Origin: Polytrichum commune
Taxonomy: Eukaryota; Streptophyta; Polytrichopsida; Polytrichales; Polytrichaceae
Assembly: GCA_950295325.1 (NCBI GenBank)
Contig: OX485805.1
Span: forward strand, 29,003,501-29,067,500
Reading direction: 5' to 3'
Length of the DNA: 64,000 nt
Within the stretch, counting starts at the first letter, position 1. Each line of letters opens with the position of its first letter. The notes beneath the pieces were generated by a model. That model was not told the DNA's origin, made no database searches, and was given only the letters and a program-made list of their open reading frames with translations. Position numbers and translations under genes: made by a program. Positions 33,162 through 43,881 of the stretch are shown here, piece by piece.

Positions 33162-34876
33162 TGTGGAATACATTTTTTGATTGTTTTCAGTCAAAATGGA
33201 AACGAAATGTAAAGAAGGGTAAAACAGAACTAGTTAGGTGACTCCGGTGTGAAATGACAGGCCATAGTCTAGGAGATATAGAAAAAGGGAGAATTGTGGA
33301 GATTATGGTCTGATAGGAAGAGTTGTCACCTTTGTAGTGAAAAACATATAAAAGGCTGGGGAAAAGAGAGTAGTGCTGGCCGGGATAGCCCCATGAAAAA
33401 CTACTATTTATCCTTGGGAACTTTGTGCCTCGTAATTGCTGAAGTCTTTTGTGAACATATGATTATTGTAAAGTTGAATATCTGTAACCAGGGTGAATGC
33501 ACTGGGAATTAATCTTACCGTGAGTACTTCTGTGAATAATTTCGATTGGGAGTTCTGTGTGGAAGAGAAGTTACGTCTGAAGCAGTGTGATTTCATTGCA
33601 GTCTCGGATTCTGTGACACCAAGTCTTTATCTCGTGAGAAATCGGCAATGGTTTGGTAGTGTCGGATTGAATGCCCTGTACCTGTGAGATTCAATGTTGA
33701 TAAAGCTTCGGGTTCTCATTATCTAAGTAAGGTCGTCTTAACAGTATGATGGCGAGATCACAATGTGGCATAATCTGGTGTTAGAAATATTATTATCCTC
33801 CTGAATGAATTACTGATTCCAAGTATGAGAATGTCTCTGATTGTGAGAGGAAGATCTTTATTCGAGTAATCAACATGATAATGTCACCCCAGAAATGATG
33901 AATTGATGTCAACACTTCTTATCACAATCTTGGTGGAGGGGAATTACAGAATTAGAGACGAGGAAAATCAGGCTTCCTCAGGAAGTAGTGATTGTTATGT
34001 GAAATGATAATTATTGAGTTTATTATAAATATATGTGTATTACCACTGACACAATTTATAACAAAAGAACAGTTGATTGCCGATTCTTTTGTGATGTCAT
34101 GAGGGAGTCGTAATTGAAGACTGATGTTGGACTGTTCATCTGTACTGCGATAATTTATTTGAAAGTTTAATTGAGGGAACGTGAGTAATTAATTACTTGA
34201 TGAAAGTTGATCTCGTACTTTATAAGATGAGTCATATGTTGGAAATGCGTACAAGCATAATGTTTTTCTTCCGAGAAACTTCTGTTGTTTCTTTCTATGG
34301 CTATGGCAGGAGAAGGTTGTTGTGGCGTAAATAAAACCTTTGGCCACGAAGGGTTGAGAGATTGTTCAACCGTTTCATTTCAGCATAGACTGGTAAGGCT
34401 TGTGTACCCATGACCTTGAAAATGTGCGCATAATTAAATGAATTTGGTACGCAGCTCTCTAGCTACATTAAAGTTGAATTAATTAACAAGAGGCTATTGC
34501 AATACCAAAGTGGCCTTGGCTTTGGAAATGAGACGGATTCGAGTTACTTATACAAGACTATGGACTATGGCTGTGCCCATGCTTGTGCACCGCACTTGGT
34601 CCAATTAAAATGAACTCACTGCCAGACAATTGACTGGGATAGTAGAGTGAGGTGAGAGACTGTCACATTTGCATGTACTGACATCGAGTGGTTTTTAGCG
34701 TTTTTTATCCCGTACCCGTAACCCAATTATCACACCTACCTTGAAATGAAATGTTATAACCTGGTGTTTTACCTAACAAACCTTGTCTAAGACACCTAGA
34801 TGTTATATGAATCACCTTTTGAGTCTTCCCTGATTGTTTCCCTGGGTTTTGTTTTGTAACCAAAAAGCTAACTACA
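33162..34876 (+). repeat. 3' LTR
   Basis: 1715 bp, the same length as the 5' LTR and identical by eye except for one base. Followed by the target duplication GTAAT. Confidence 0.95.
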
Positions 34877-34881
34877 GTAAT

Positions 34882-37800
34882 GTATACCCAAAGTCTCTCA
34901 AAAGTATTTTTTTTCATTCATCCAAACCCAAAGCCCCCAACAAGTATGAAAGCAAGTTTCTCACTTGGTCTATGAGGCTAAAGCCAAACTTAACACAATT
35001 ACTTGTGAATAAGAGGCACCCTGCACCACTGTTATTATGCCCAGAGGGTATAATACCAAGGGTGGGTCGAACGGACATTTCAATCACGCTGACCTATGGT
35101 CAGCGTTCCTTCTCTTCTCTTCTCTTCTCTGAATAAGAGGTCAAAATACAACTAAATGTTGCAATAGTTCTCAAATCTCCAAAGTTTGTATCCAAATCTA
35201 TGTCATTTTGTATGCCCCCAAAACTCTCTGAATTATATTCTCATACATATTTTGGGTTGATTGGCATAATGCAATAAAGAAAAATTCACTACTTTAAGAT
35301 AGGATCACTTTTGATGTCATTGGCTCAAAAACAACGACGAGCCACTAGGGCCAAAGGGCCACGTTGGGGGGAGGAGAAAGCTCATAGAAACTAACCATTT
35401 CGACAAAAATATTCTTCTAGCTTCAATATTGGATAACTTGGAATACTCAAATCAAGTCAATCAAGGAATTATTTGAGATTTTTCCAAATAAGACAAAACA
35501 ACCTTACACAGACCCCTATACCATCTAAACTTCTTAGATATTTAGATTCACCCTATAAATTTCTTAATCACATATAGTAGGAAAAATTTGAGCAAAATAT
35601 TCATAACTTTTATCACTAGCTAGTAATGATGATTATGGAATATTGACTAATATATTTTACTAGAATTGATAGAATTCTCCAATACTGTGAAATAGAATCC
35701 ATATATATATATATATATGGGTGTCTTAAGCCCAAGATCTTAACTCAAATCCTATGAGAACCTGTGGTTGAGGTGCCTACAGTTGGAATAGTACTATGAG
35801 GAGTGACCTTCTTAGCACTTGATTTTTGGCGCATCTTACCACCTATGATGCACCCAATCACAATGAGGGTATTCGGGTGAACTGGGTATTTCCAACCAAC
35901 CATGTGGGGACCTAAGGGCCTGCCCTTGGGGTAGATTGGTGCTAGTTGGCTTGGTTTGCACCAGTTCAAGGTGTTCACCTCCGAAAGAGGTAGTAGTTGT
36001 TGGGAACCCTCTAATTCTCATTATGCCCATTTCGGGATTACATATAGACTTGGACCGACTCAAGAATGTAGCAGCACCATAAACCATGCCGGTGGCAACA
36101 TTGGAGTTGGGGTTTTTTTCCTTTTTTCCTTTTTTCTTTGTTATTATTCACATGAATTTCTAATACATGTCTTTGAAAGGAAGGTTTATCTAGGCTATGT
36201 GATGGGAGTGTAGGCTATAACATAGATTTGATGAGTGCAATCATAAATTGATATATCTAATGTAATTTTGAATTATGTGGGTTGTATTGGAGTTGAAAAT
36301 TCATTTATGTTTTTTTGAAATTCATTTTTTTGGTTTTGTATGTACTCCAATATGACAAATGTATGCTCACTTGTCAACACATTGAATCCCTACTAAAATA
36401 CACTTGAATTAAAAGGAAGTAAAATGCATGCACATTTTTAAAATATTACTCATCATTGAAAAACAATAAAACTTTTGGATAATGTGCATGGTTCAAGATG
36501 CATTTCCATCAACACAAACTCTAACATTCCTAATGGAAAAAAAATAAAAAATAACATCTAGATAATGTCCTCTTTCACCCCTTTGAAGTGAAAACATGGA
36601 CCCTTAATAACATGTTGTACATTCATTAAGGAAAGCTAACTCCTTCAAAGTTGTGGAAGGCAATGTAGTCGTGTATCTTGGAAGAATATGAAGTGAAAGT
36701 CTCAAAATATGATATATGAAACAGAAAAAGAAAAACTATTGAGAACATTTAAAAAATTAATAATGTGTAAACAACATGTAACATAGATCATAAGTTTCAA
36801 AGAAGTATGCTTTAAGTGCTAAATAATACATTGATTTGTTGGATATTGAAGATATAATAACATCAAATCCAAATGAAACAAATAAAATAAAACACAAAAG
36901 TGATAAAGAATATGTGGATCTACTGGTAAATCTACATGGTCTACTCGTAAAATTTTTAGAATATTGAGATAATAAAATGTCAATGAATTTATGTAAGAAA
37001 GATATGGATAGTTGAGGTGGATAGTTGAAAACTTGTGTACTGATAATTGTGTAGACATTTAAGTGCTTGAAGAAGTGGTTATTGCGGCATGGAAGTGGGA
37101 TGAGCTCCAGGAACTTGGCTCTCGTCGTCATCGTTAGTGGGATATCGTGACCTAAATCTAATGGGTATCCAACACCAACCAAATGAATGCTCCAATCATG
37201 GAAGCACGTGCAAGCTACTTTCCGTTCCATCATTCTTGAGCAGTGTCAGAAGTTCTATTATAACATGCCCAATCATATCCAAGTTGTTCTGGCTTCTAAA
37301 GGATGGTGTACATTGAACAAATTAATGTACGGATGATTACAAGTAGATGTAGGTCACAAAATTAAGTCAATGTATACAGTTCTCTTCAAATCATTGTTTT
37401 TTCATGTGCAAATCTGCAGTAGACATGATACTTTGAAAATGATGTACTAGACTATGATTATTAACTTACACAAATGAAAGTTTGTATGTTCTTGTGTTTT
37501 ATTTGCCTAGCATTGCGTGTGACTCAATTTTGAGAGTCAATGTATAAGGTTATTTAATACCAAAATGAATTTCAAAGAACCCAAATTAGTTGAGCACAAC
37601 ACATTTAGAATGCATCAACCACATACTTATAAGGATAGGCATTTAACATTGATAGATGAAATGTGCGCTCTTAACTTATGCAACATTTCCCTCTTGCCAA
37701 AAGTTTGCGAAGCTAAACTTCGCTCCTCATGGATGAATGCAAGGATGAATGTGTGTGCGAGTGAATGAATGGGAGGCCTGGATGACAAGTGGCTTGTTGC

Positions 37801-38111
37801 TTGAATGCCTGCTTGTGCATCCTCAAGGTTGCTTGTCGTTACGACTCTTCGTTGTGTTTGATCTGGATTGCCGCTCTGCACACACAATGTAACTTATCCC
37901 ACCATCCCAACACCTTGCAAAACTAAGTTCCTACTTTTGATTTCTTCTTGCACGTTATGTGAGGCAGTCACACGACTTATACTTGTGGGAGCAGATCTGT
38001 TGCAAAGAACTCCCGAGGCTCCCAGCAGAGTTTTGTAGACCTCAACATTGATTCATGTTTGCAAATTAAATAAATTATCATTCCACCTGAAACCCTGGAG
38101 AACCCCTGAGG
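34882..38111. other. Intergenic, AT-rich; simple repeats only
   Basis: A perfect short palindrome CGCTGACC-TAT-GGTCAGCG lies at 35087-35105, followed by (TTCTC)n at about 35108-35130. (AT)n is at about 35702-35719. The 35.74-36.09 kb part has a fair minus-strand frame (83 codons) of no recognised family. 36.2-37.0 kb is AT-rich and featureless. I support no gene here. Confidence 0.45.
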
Positions 38112-39607
38112 ATGGATCCTCCACCTGATGAGGGGTTTTGGGTTTGGATCCGGTGACTGCTTCTTGCTTGTGGTGGGTTAGGGTTGGACGTCATGTGAGA
38201 AACGATTTGTGAGTACCATTCTGTTTTTGAGCTCATTTCTTGTCCGGATTCTGTTTTTTCTTTCTTTGAAGGTCTCGGGAGGAGGAAGCTCAAGTTGAAG
38301 ATGTGGAGGAGGAGGAGGAGGAGGAAGTGGTTGATCCGAAGCCAGCAATTGAGAATTCTTGCAAGCCAAGATGTGTGAAGCAGCTGCTTACATACGAGGT
38401 AATTGGTCTTCAATTTTTTTAATTTCACGTTGTGAGGAGATCAAATTTCACATGTTTTCAGGGCTGTCCAAAATACTTGCTTTTTGCAAGTTTGAGACGT
38501 GATCGAAAGGTTTTAGGGTTTAGGGTTTAAGTCTTAAGACTCTGTACTTTCAGTATCCTGAATGTGTCCATATTTTCGCCTTAAATTGTGCGTGTTGAGT
38601 GGTTCTCTTGTAGACTTGTAGAAAAGTGGAAGCCATTTTCGATTCCAGTAAAAGGTCTTGTGGCATTGGAAACACATTGGGCATTGTCACTAACAGTAGA
38701 ATGTCAATTTCTCCCTTGCCTGGAGAAGTCTGCCATATTTAAAATTCTGTATAGCTCTCCTCAGTTCCAAAAAGAAAATTAACCAGGTTTGTGAAGCCAT
38801 AGGCCCACTCCATCATATTTCGTAGAGCTATGTAGCGGGATTGCAAATTTTAGTTCTAAAAATATGATTTCTTGCAGGCATGTGTGAAGCGCGTGGATGG
38901 GGATGAACATGGGCAAAAGCATTGTACCGGCCAATACTTCGATTACTGGGGCTGCATTGATCAATGTGTAAGCAATTCTTCGTTTTTGAATTATATTCTC
39001 GAAGCTGCATACTTATCTCCTCTGTAGGTGCCGTGTCATACTCATTCTTGTTTGTGCAAGGGCGTTTCTTAAAGAAGTAGAGCTATACGAAGGGTCTTTC
39101 TCTGCCCCCCTGCTTTCACTTACAATAGAGTCATGCAATGGGAATCAACTCAATGGGACTTTTTGTCGGGAGTTGGTCCACTATGATTTACCATTGGTTG
39201 TTTGCATACAATTTTATTAATTTCTTCCCACTTGTGGTGCACGCTTGAAGGTAGTGTTTGGAATTTGAATGAAGAGCAACCTATTTCAGTTCATTGAGGG
39301 CCAAACTCATTTTAGCAACTCCTGGTATGCCAAAATGAGTTTGACCCTGAATGGACCGGCGTAGAATCTTCTTTGTTCAAACCTCCACACTACCTCCAAG
39401 CATGCACCAAAAACTTAATAAACTTGGAAGGTGTTTTATGCAAAACAATCAACTCTGGACTAAAAGTCATGTTGGGTGAAAGGATAATCCTATTAGTAGA
39501 ACCAAATTGAGAGCAGGTTTGTCTTGATCATGCAGCTGACATGTTATTGAAACTGGTATTCTGGTGCTTTGCAGGCGGCACCAAAAATATTTCAGAAGCT
39601 GAATTGA
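38112..39607 (+). CDS. QCR6: Cytochrome b-c1 complex subunit 6 (hinge protein, QCR6)
   Basis: Exons 2-4 are firm: 38272-38398, 38878-38967 and 39575-39607, all in phase. They encode an acidic stretch (EDVEEEEEEEVVDP), then SCKPRCVKQLLTYE, ACVKRVDGDEHGQKHCTGQY, FDYWGCIDQC and AAPKIFQKLN. The spaced cysteines, HCTGQYFDYW and the C-terminal PK.F.KLK-like end are the signature of the plant hinge protein, a small acidic subunit of mitochondrial complex III on the intermembrane-space side that helps cytochrome c1 bind cytochrome c. Exon 1 is uncertain. An ATG at 38112 gives MDPPPDEG if the donor is at 38135, or a slightly longer form with a donor at 38153; both fit the phase. The length (~90 residues) is slightly above the usual ~70 because of the acidic N-terminus. 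A foldback element lies in intron 3. Confidence 0.88.
39214..39424. repeat. Foldback element in QCR6 intron 3
   Basis: Imperfect inverted repeat with ~95 bp arms and a ~10 bp loop. Outer arm TGGTGCACGCTTGAAGGTAG pairs with the reversed TGGTGCATGCTTGGAGGTAG; the inner arm GGGCCAAACTCATTTTAGCA pairs with GGGTCAAACTCATTTTGGCA. TTTATTAA ends both arms. It is either a MITE without a clear target duplication or an inverted duplication able to form a long hairpin RNA. Confidence 0.7.
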
Positions 39608-40180
39608 GAGCATCTCATATTTGCCAAGTCTATGCATCAGGGGTGTCTTATAAACTCTATTTCATGGTGCCCAATACCGATAGGCTCACAGGTTAGATGA
39701 CAAATAGATCAACTGCACAGCTTCGTGTATCTGTCTATCTCAAGGGTTCTGCGCTTACAGGACACACAATATTCTGATGGGTCATGTTGGTTGACATATC
39801 AATCTCTCCATTGTATATCTTTGGACCTGCATGACAGAGCACATATGGTTCATGTGAAGCTCAAGGTTGTGTAGGTTAAACTTCACATTTGATGAATATG
39901 CAGTTTTTACACAACACCTTGATATTAGGTGTTGCCTAGACATATGTCCCAGCACCCTTTGTGCTTGTGATCACATGCAGGTTGAGAGGTTGTTTTGTAT
40001 TCAAAGTCTGTTGCGAAATTGCTTTGGCTTCATAATTGTTCTAAATGTTGCTCTTATGTGTTATTTTCACCTATACTCAAATGTGTGAAATTTGCAAGTA
40101 TTTGGGTTTGCAGCAGCAGACCAATCTCCGTAGAAAGCGAAGTTACATTTTCACACATGCTTCATTCCCACTGGAGTTCA

Positions 40181-40267
40181 GCTGCAAATACATCTCACTG
40201 ATGAGACCTCAATGTTCACTTTTATTAACTTTGAGGTCTCCTTCACATCACTGGATGTATTTGCAGC
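40181..40267 (+). ncRNA. Candidate miRNA-like hairpin
   Basis: The arms GCTGCAAATACATC...GAGACCTCAA and TTGAGGTCTC...GATGTATTTGCAGC pair almost fully over about 32-36 bp around a ~17-base loop. It lies 570 bp after the QCR6 stop. No expression evidence; it may equally be a MITE fragment. Confidence 0.35.
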
Positions 40268-40276
40268 CAATAGGTA

Positions 40277-40708
40277 GTCTTCAGAGTGAGATAATCAAAG
40301 ACTCATCTGACTTGCAGTAAACGAGATTGATGCAGATTTGTCTTGCAATATATCATAGCAAAGTGTTGGATTACTGATGTTGGACAAGCCGTTCTAAATA
40401 TAAAGGGCAAGAGGACAATTTAGGGCTCCACAATATTTAAGGCAAGAAGCATTCTTTGTCTTGCCATGGTGCTGTAATGGTGGACAACAATTGTCTTCAG
40501 AGTGAGATAATCAAAGACTCATCTGACTTGCAGTAAACGAGATTGATGCAGATTTGTCTTGCAATATATCATAGCAAAGTGTTGGATTACTGATGTTGGA
40601 CAAGCCGTTCTAAATATAAAGGGCAAGAGGACAATTTAGGGCTCCACAATATTTAAGGCAAGAAGCATTCTTTGTCTTGCCATGGTGCTGTAATGGTGGA
40701 CAACAATT
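40277..40708. repeat. Perfect tandem duplication, 2 x 216 bp
   Basis: 40277-40492 and 40493-40708 are identical as far as I can read. The copy after the second unit diverges at once. The absence of any difference means a very recent duplication or an assembly artefact. The unit has no evident gene. Confidence 0.95.
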
Positions 40709-41359
40709 GTCAATGATTTTCTTACATCCCCACTAGATATTGGTCGTTTCTCTTTAGTTATAGATATCGGTGATATTTTCAATTCATTTACTAGGTATAG
40801 ATATTTGTAAGTGTTGTATACAACATGACAGTTGTATGTATCTCACACCTATTCTTGCTTGTGAAGCTCTGAAACAGAATGGCATGTATGTTGGCGTCTT
40901 TCAAGTGGCGTTGTCTTTCATATACTACAGTAGTCACATGCTCAACCCTAATATCGCACTTACAATTGTGGTAAAAAGCCAAAGGCCTTTTAGGGAAATT
41001 TGAGTGAATGGGAGCAGCCTACATTATGAAAATGAGGTTGTGGAATAACAATCACCCTACCTTGCTCTTTGGTTTGGCATAATGGAATTTACTTTCTGAA
41101 GAATTTTGACATGTGTTGATATCTTCTTGGTTAGGACTCTATTATATTTCATGTGGAAATCACCATCCCGCACTAAAATCACATGTGTTGATTGGCCCTT
41201 ACATTGTGCTCACAGGACCAGATAAATGAATTGGATGTACATGCATTGTTGGCAGCCTTGTCAGTTACAGATGTTTGTATCAAGTAAATGATAGGTAAGA
41301 CTTTGACTTGACTTATGGGTCACCATTGGACTTGATCCAAGAATACCCAACCTCTATAA

Positions 41360-42400
41360 AAGGATGGCGTTTTTATTTAACGATGGTGTTTTTAAGGAAG
41401 AATATGCTACTCAACAGCTAGAAGAGCAACACGCATATTTGATGAATGCATTTGCCATCAAGTAGGTACTTTTAATTTTGGATGATGTGTGGCAACACAA
41501 TACGATCCCAAGGCATGATTTTTTGTTTGGGTCATTCCAGATCTTTTGGGTCCATAACACTGATAACAACCCAAAGTGTTGCAATCCTTACTAAGTTTAA
41601 AGCTCAAGTGCAAGTGGTGTTTTGACTACCTGAATTGGAGAATTGAGAATTGTTCCGCTCTCATGCCTTCTCTAACTTGCCAAATTTGCAACACCTAGAT
41701 CTGTCGTATGATGATTTCAGCTTCAAATGTGTACGTACTATGCTCAACAACATCAGCGAATGCACTTGAATTTAAGCAGGTGGGGATCCTTGAAGGAGCT
41801 TTCACAGAGCAGAGGCAAGTTGAAGTCACTTACAAATTTGGAACTAGTGAGTTGTGGGGAGCTAAAAGCTCCTTAGAGAGTTTGATGCGATGTAGATCCT
41901 TGAAGGAATTTCCAAATAGCATTTGCGAGTTGGAGTGCCATATACAGCTCGACCTAAGTGAGTGTGAATCCTCTCTAGTAGTTTCAAAGAGCACCAGAGA
42001 GCTGAAGTTTCAAGCAACATGTTGGTCTCAATCTAAAATGCCCAGTGGATGTGGATCCTTGAAGGTTTCATACTGCTTCCCAAAAGTATCAACAAGTTGA
42101 ATTTGCTTACAATGTTGTGGCTAAATGATTGTGGATCCTTGGAATAACTTTCAAAGAGCATCGATGAGCTTAAATTGCTTCCAAAGTTGGACCTTTAAAG
42201 TTGGTGTGCATACTTGAAAGATCTTCCAGGTCAATGTGGATCCATAAAGGAGCTTCCAAAGAGCACCGTTGAGCTGAAGGCACTTACAATGTTGTGGCTA
42301 GATAATTGTGGATCATTCAGAGAGTGGAAGTCGGTTACAAAGCTGGTTGGGACATGCTTGAAGGCACCATCTAGAGGGGGTTTAAGTCAGGGACCATTGA
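41360..42400 (+). pseudogene. NB-LRR (NLR) resistance-gene relic
   Basis: Fragments in order on the plus strand: an NB-ARC kinase-2 motif VLLILDDVWQ (41465-41494); an RNBS-B-like TTQSVAILTKFKAQVQVVF and LPELEN.ELFRSHAF (41560-41670); directly after it an LRR start LPNLQHLDLSYDDF; then LRRs of the CGSLKELPKS type (LTMLWLDNCGSF, KEFPNSICELECHIQLDLSE) to about 42400. No P-loop is visible, and the ARC2 part between RNBS-C and the LRRs is absent. Stops break the frame, including TGA after QVVF and after LEN, and frames shift among the LRRs. The parent protein would have been an intracellular immune receptor. The TIR or CC class cannot be told. Confidence 0.75.
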
Positions 42401-42437
42401 GTTGACCTCAACTGTCGGACACAAACATGTTGAGTTA

Positions 42438-42832
42438 GAGCATCCTCAGTCGGTCTAGGTAAAGCTCACTGCAAACCAAGACCTATCTTGCTTAAAATTG
42501 CTCAAAATTTAGAGGGAGTGCACCAAATCTTGCTTAAAAATGGACAGATCCTCCCACACTCCCTCTAAATGTCAAAAATTTGGAGGGAGTGTGGGAGGAT
42601 CTTTCCATTTTTAAGCAAGATTTGGTGCACTCCCTCTAAATTTTGAAAATGTGGTGTTTTCAATGAGGGATTTCACCTACGTCAAATTTTTATAATTCGT
42701 TTTTCTTGAGAAATATCTCACGTTTATTTAGGTGTGCTTCTAATGATGGTAATTTCAGTTTCTAATTTTAGGTCAGTCAAAAGATAGGTTTTGGTTTGCA
42801 GTGAGCTTTACCTAGACCGACTGAGGATGCTC
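42438..42832. mobile_element. MITE with 52 bp inverted ends and TTA target (PIF/Harbinger-like)
   Basis: 395 bp. The terminal repeats start GAGCATCCTCAGTCGGTCTA and match over 52 bp with one mismatch. TTA stands at 42435-42437 and 42833-42835. A 3 bp TTA target and GAGCATC ends fit Tourist-like Harbinger MITEs. Inside lies a second, nested inverted repeat at 42503-42645 with ~68 bp arms (GAGGGAGTGCACCAAATCTT). It sits at the end of the NLR relic. Confidence 0.9.
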
Positions 42833-42835
42833 TTA

Positions 42836-43881
42836 TATCTATGTTGTACTCTTCCTGTAGCAGCATTGATGCCACAAGCATTAAGCACATGGAATTACTA
42901 CCAAAAGAAGTTCCAATTTCGAATCTCATATTTGCACAATATTCGTATTGTTGAGTTGGTACCTATTATACAACGAAAGTGATGGCGGTGGTGAGACCTT
43001 TGGCTCATTTTTCCCAAAAGGTGGGGGACCATTGGTGAAGTGATGTGTCATATGCGCATGTGCAAATTGTCAAGGCACCATGATCCCATACTAGTATAAA
43101 TACATATAGCCATAGTACCGTGTCATACATTTCATAAGATAATGTACATAAGTTACAAGAATTAAGCAACTAAGTGTACATGCCTGAGGAAATACATGCA
43201 ATTTGTGAAATGTATTTAGTGTGTACTCGTGGGCTCCTTATGGAATTTCAGAATGAGTTGCTGCAGTTCATCAGGTTTCTTGATAAGGTCTTAGCAACTT
43301 GTGTCATCTACATTCTGACTAGCCAAAAGAAGCTTATCATGTGCATGCAAATATACAATTTAGATAGTGCAGAGATCACGTCACTAATTGAACAAACATA
43401 CACTGTTGAATCCAAAAAATTGAAATCATTTATTGAAATCACATGTTCTTCTAATTTTGACAATTGAAAATTTCACAGCATCAAATGTCTAATCCATTCC
43501 CAACTCTGGACCACTAAGGCTTGTGTTTCCTAAGGATGTATGCTATAATCAACTTAATTTTAATCTTCAGAGGGCATCAAAACAAATCTTATGCAATTCT
43601 CAGGGCCTACTCTTTAGAGTGCAATATCTGTCAAGTGACTTCAGAATACCTATTTGAGTACAAAATTGAGTGATCTTAGGTCCAACCTTCACATAAGTCC
43701 GGAATGCAACTAGAAATTGCTAGTCCGAGGGGATGAAGTTGCTAAACAACTATTCCTTACCATCATCACCTCTTCACAATCTTCCTCAGCTGTACAATTT
43801 AAGGGTTAGGTAGTGATTATCAATTTCAGATTCTCAGCAGAGAATTTTGAATGGTTTCTACAAAATTGGTGTTTGTGGGGA
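42836..43881. other. Intergenic and 3' flank of the aminotransferase gene
   Basis: 43174-43467 is an open frame on the plus strand without an ATG start and with no family I recognise; I do not call it a gene. Otherwise nothing is seen. Confidence 0.4.

Larger units (their letters stand above)
18764..34876 (+). mobile_element. Ty3/gypsy LTR retrotransposon, non-chromovirus (Athila/Tat-like), 16.1 kb, looks whole
   Basis: Two 1715 bp LTRs starting TG and ending CA are flanked by the 5 bp duplication GTAAT (18759-18763 and 34877-34881). After the 5' LTR comes a primer site for tRNA-Asp, then two small ORFs, a gag-pol ORF of 1863 codons, a 2.7 kb spacer and an extra sense ORF of 896 codons ending 28 bp before the 3' LTR. 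The domain order is gag, CCHC knuckles, protease, RT, RNase H, integrase, with no chromodomain and no second RNase H that I can see. By eye the LTRs differ at one site, which at usual plant rates means an insertion of tens of thousands of years or less. The main frames are open and the element looks whole. Two MITEs sit within its 3' spacer. Confidence 0.95.

Noticed and set aside
36757-37233. Minus-strand frame of 158 codons, first thought to be a transposase fragment
   Set aside because: Only a vague DWSIHLVGVGYPLDLGHD resemblance to a DDE region, and the rest is AT-rich low complexity; not enough for a call.
42791-42982. Open frame overlapping the right end of the 42.4 kb MITE
   Set aside because: Explained by the terminal inverted repeat and flank.
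43174-43467. Plus-strand frame of 97 codons
   Set aside because: No ATG start at the frame opening, no recognised domain, and no splice context.
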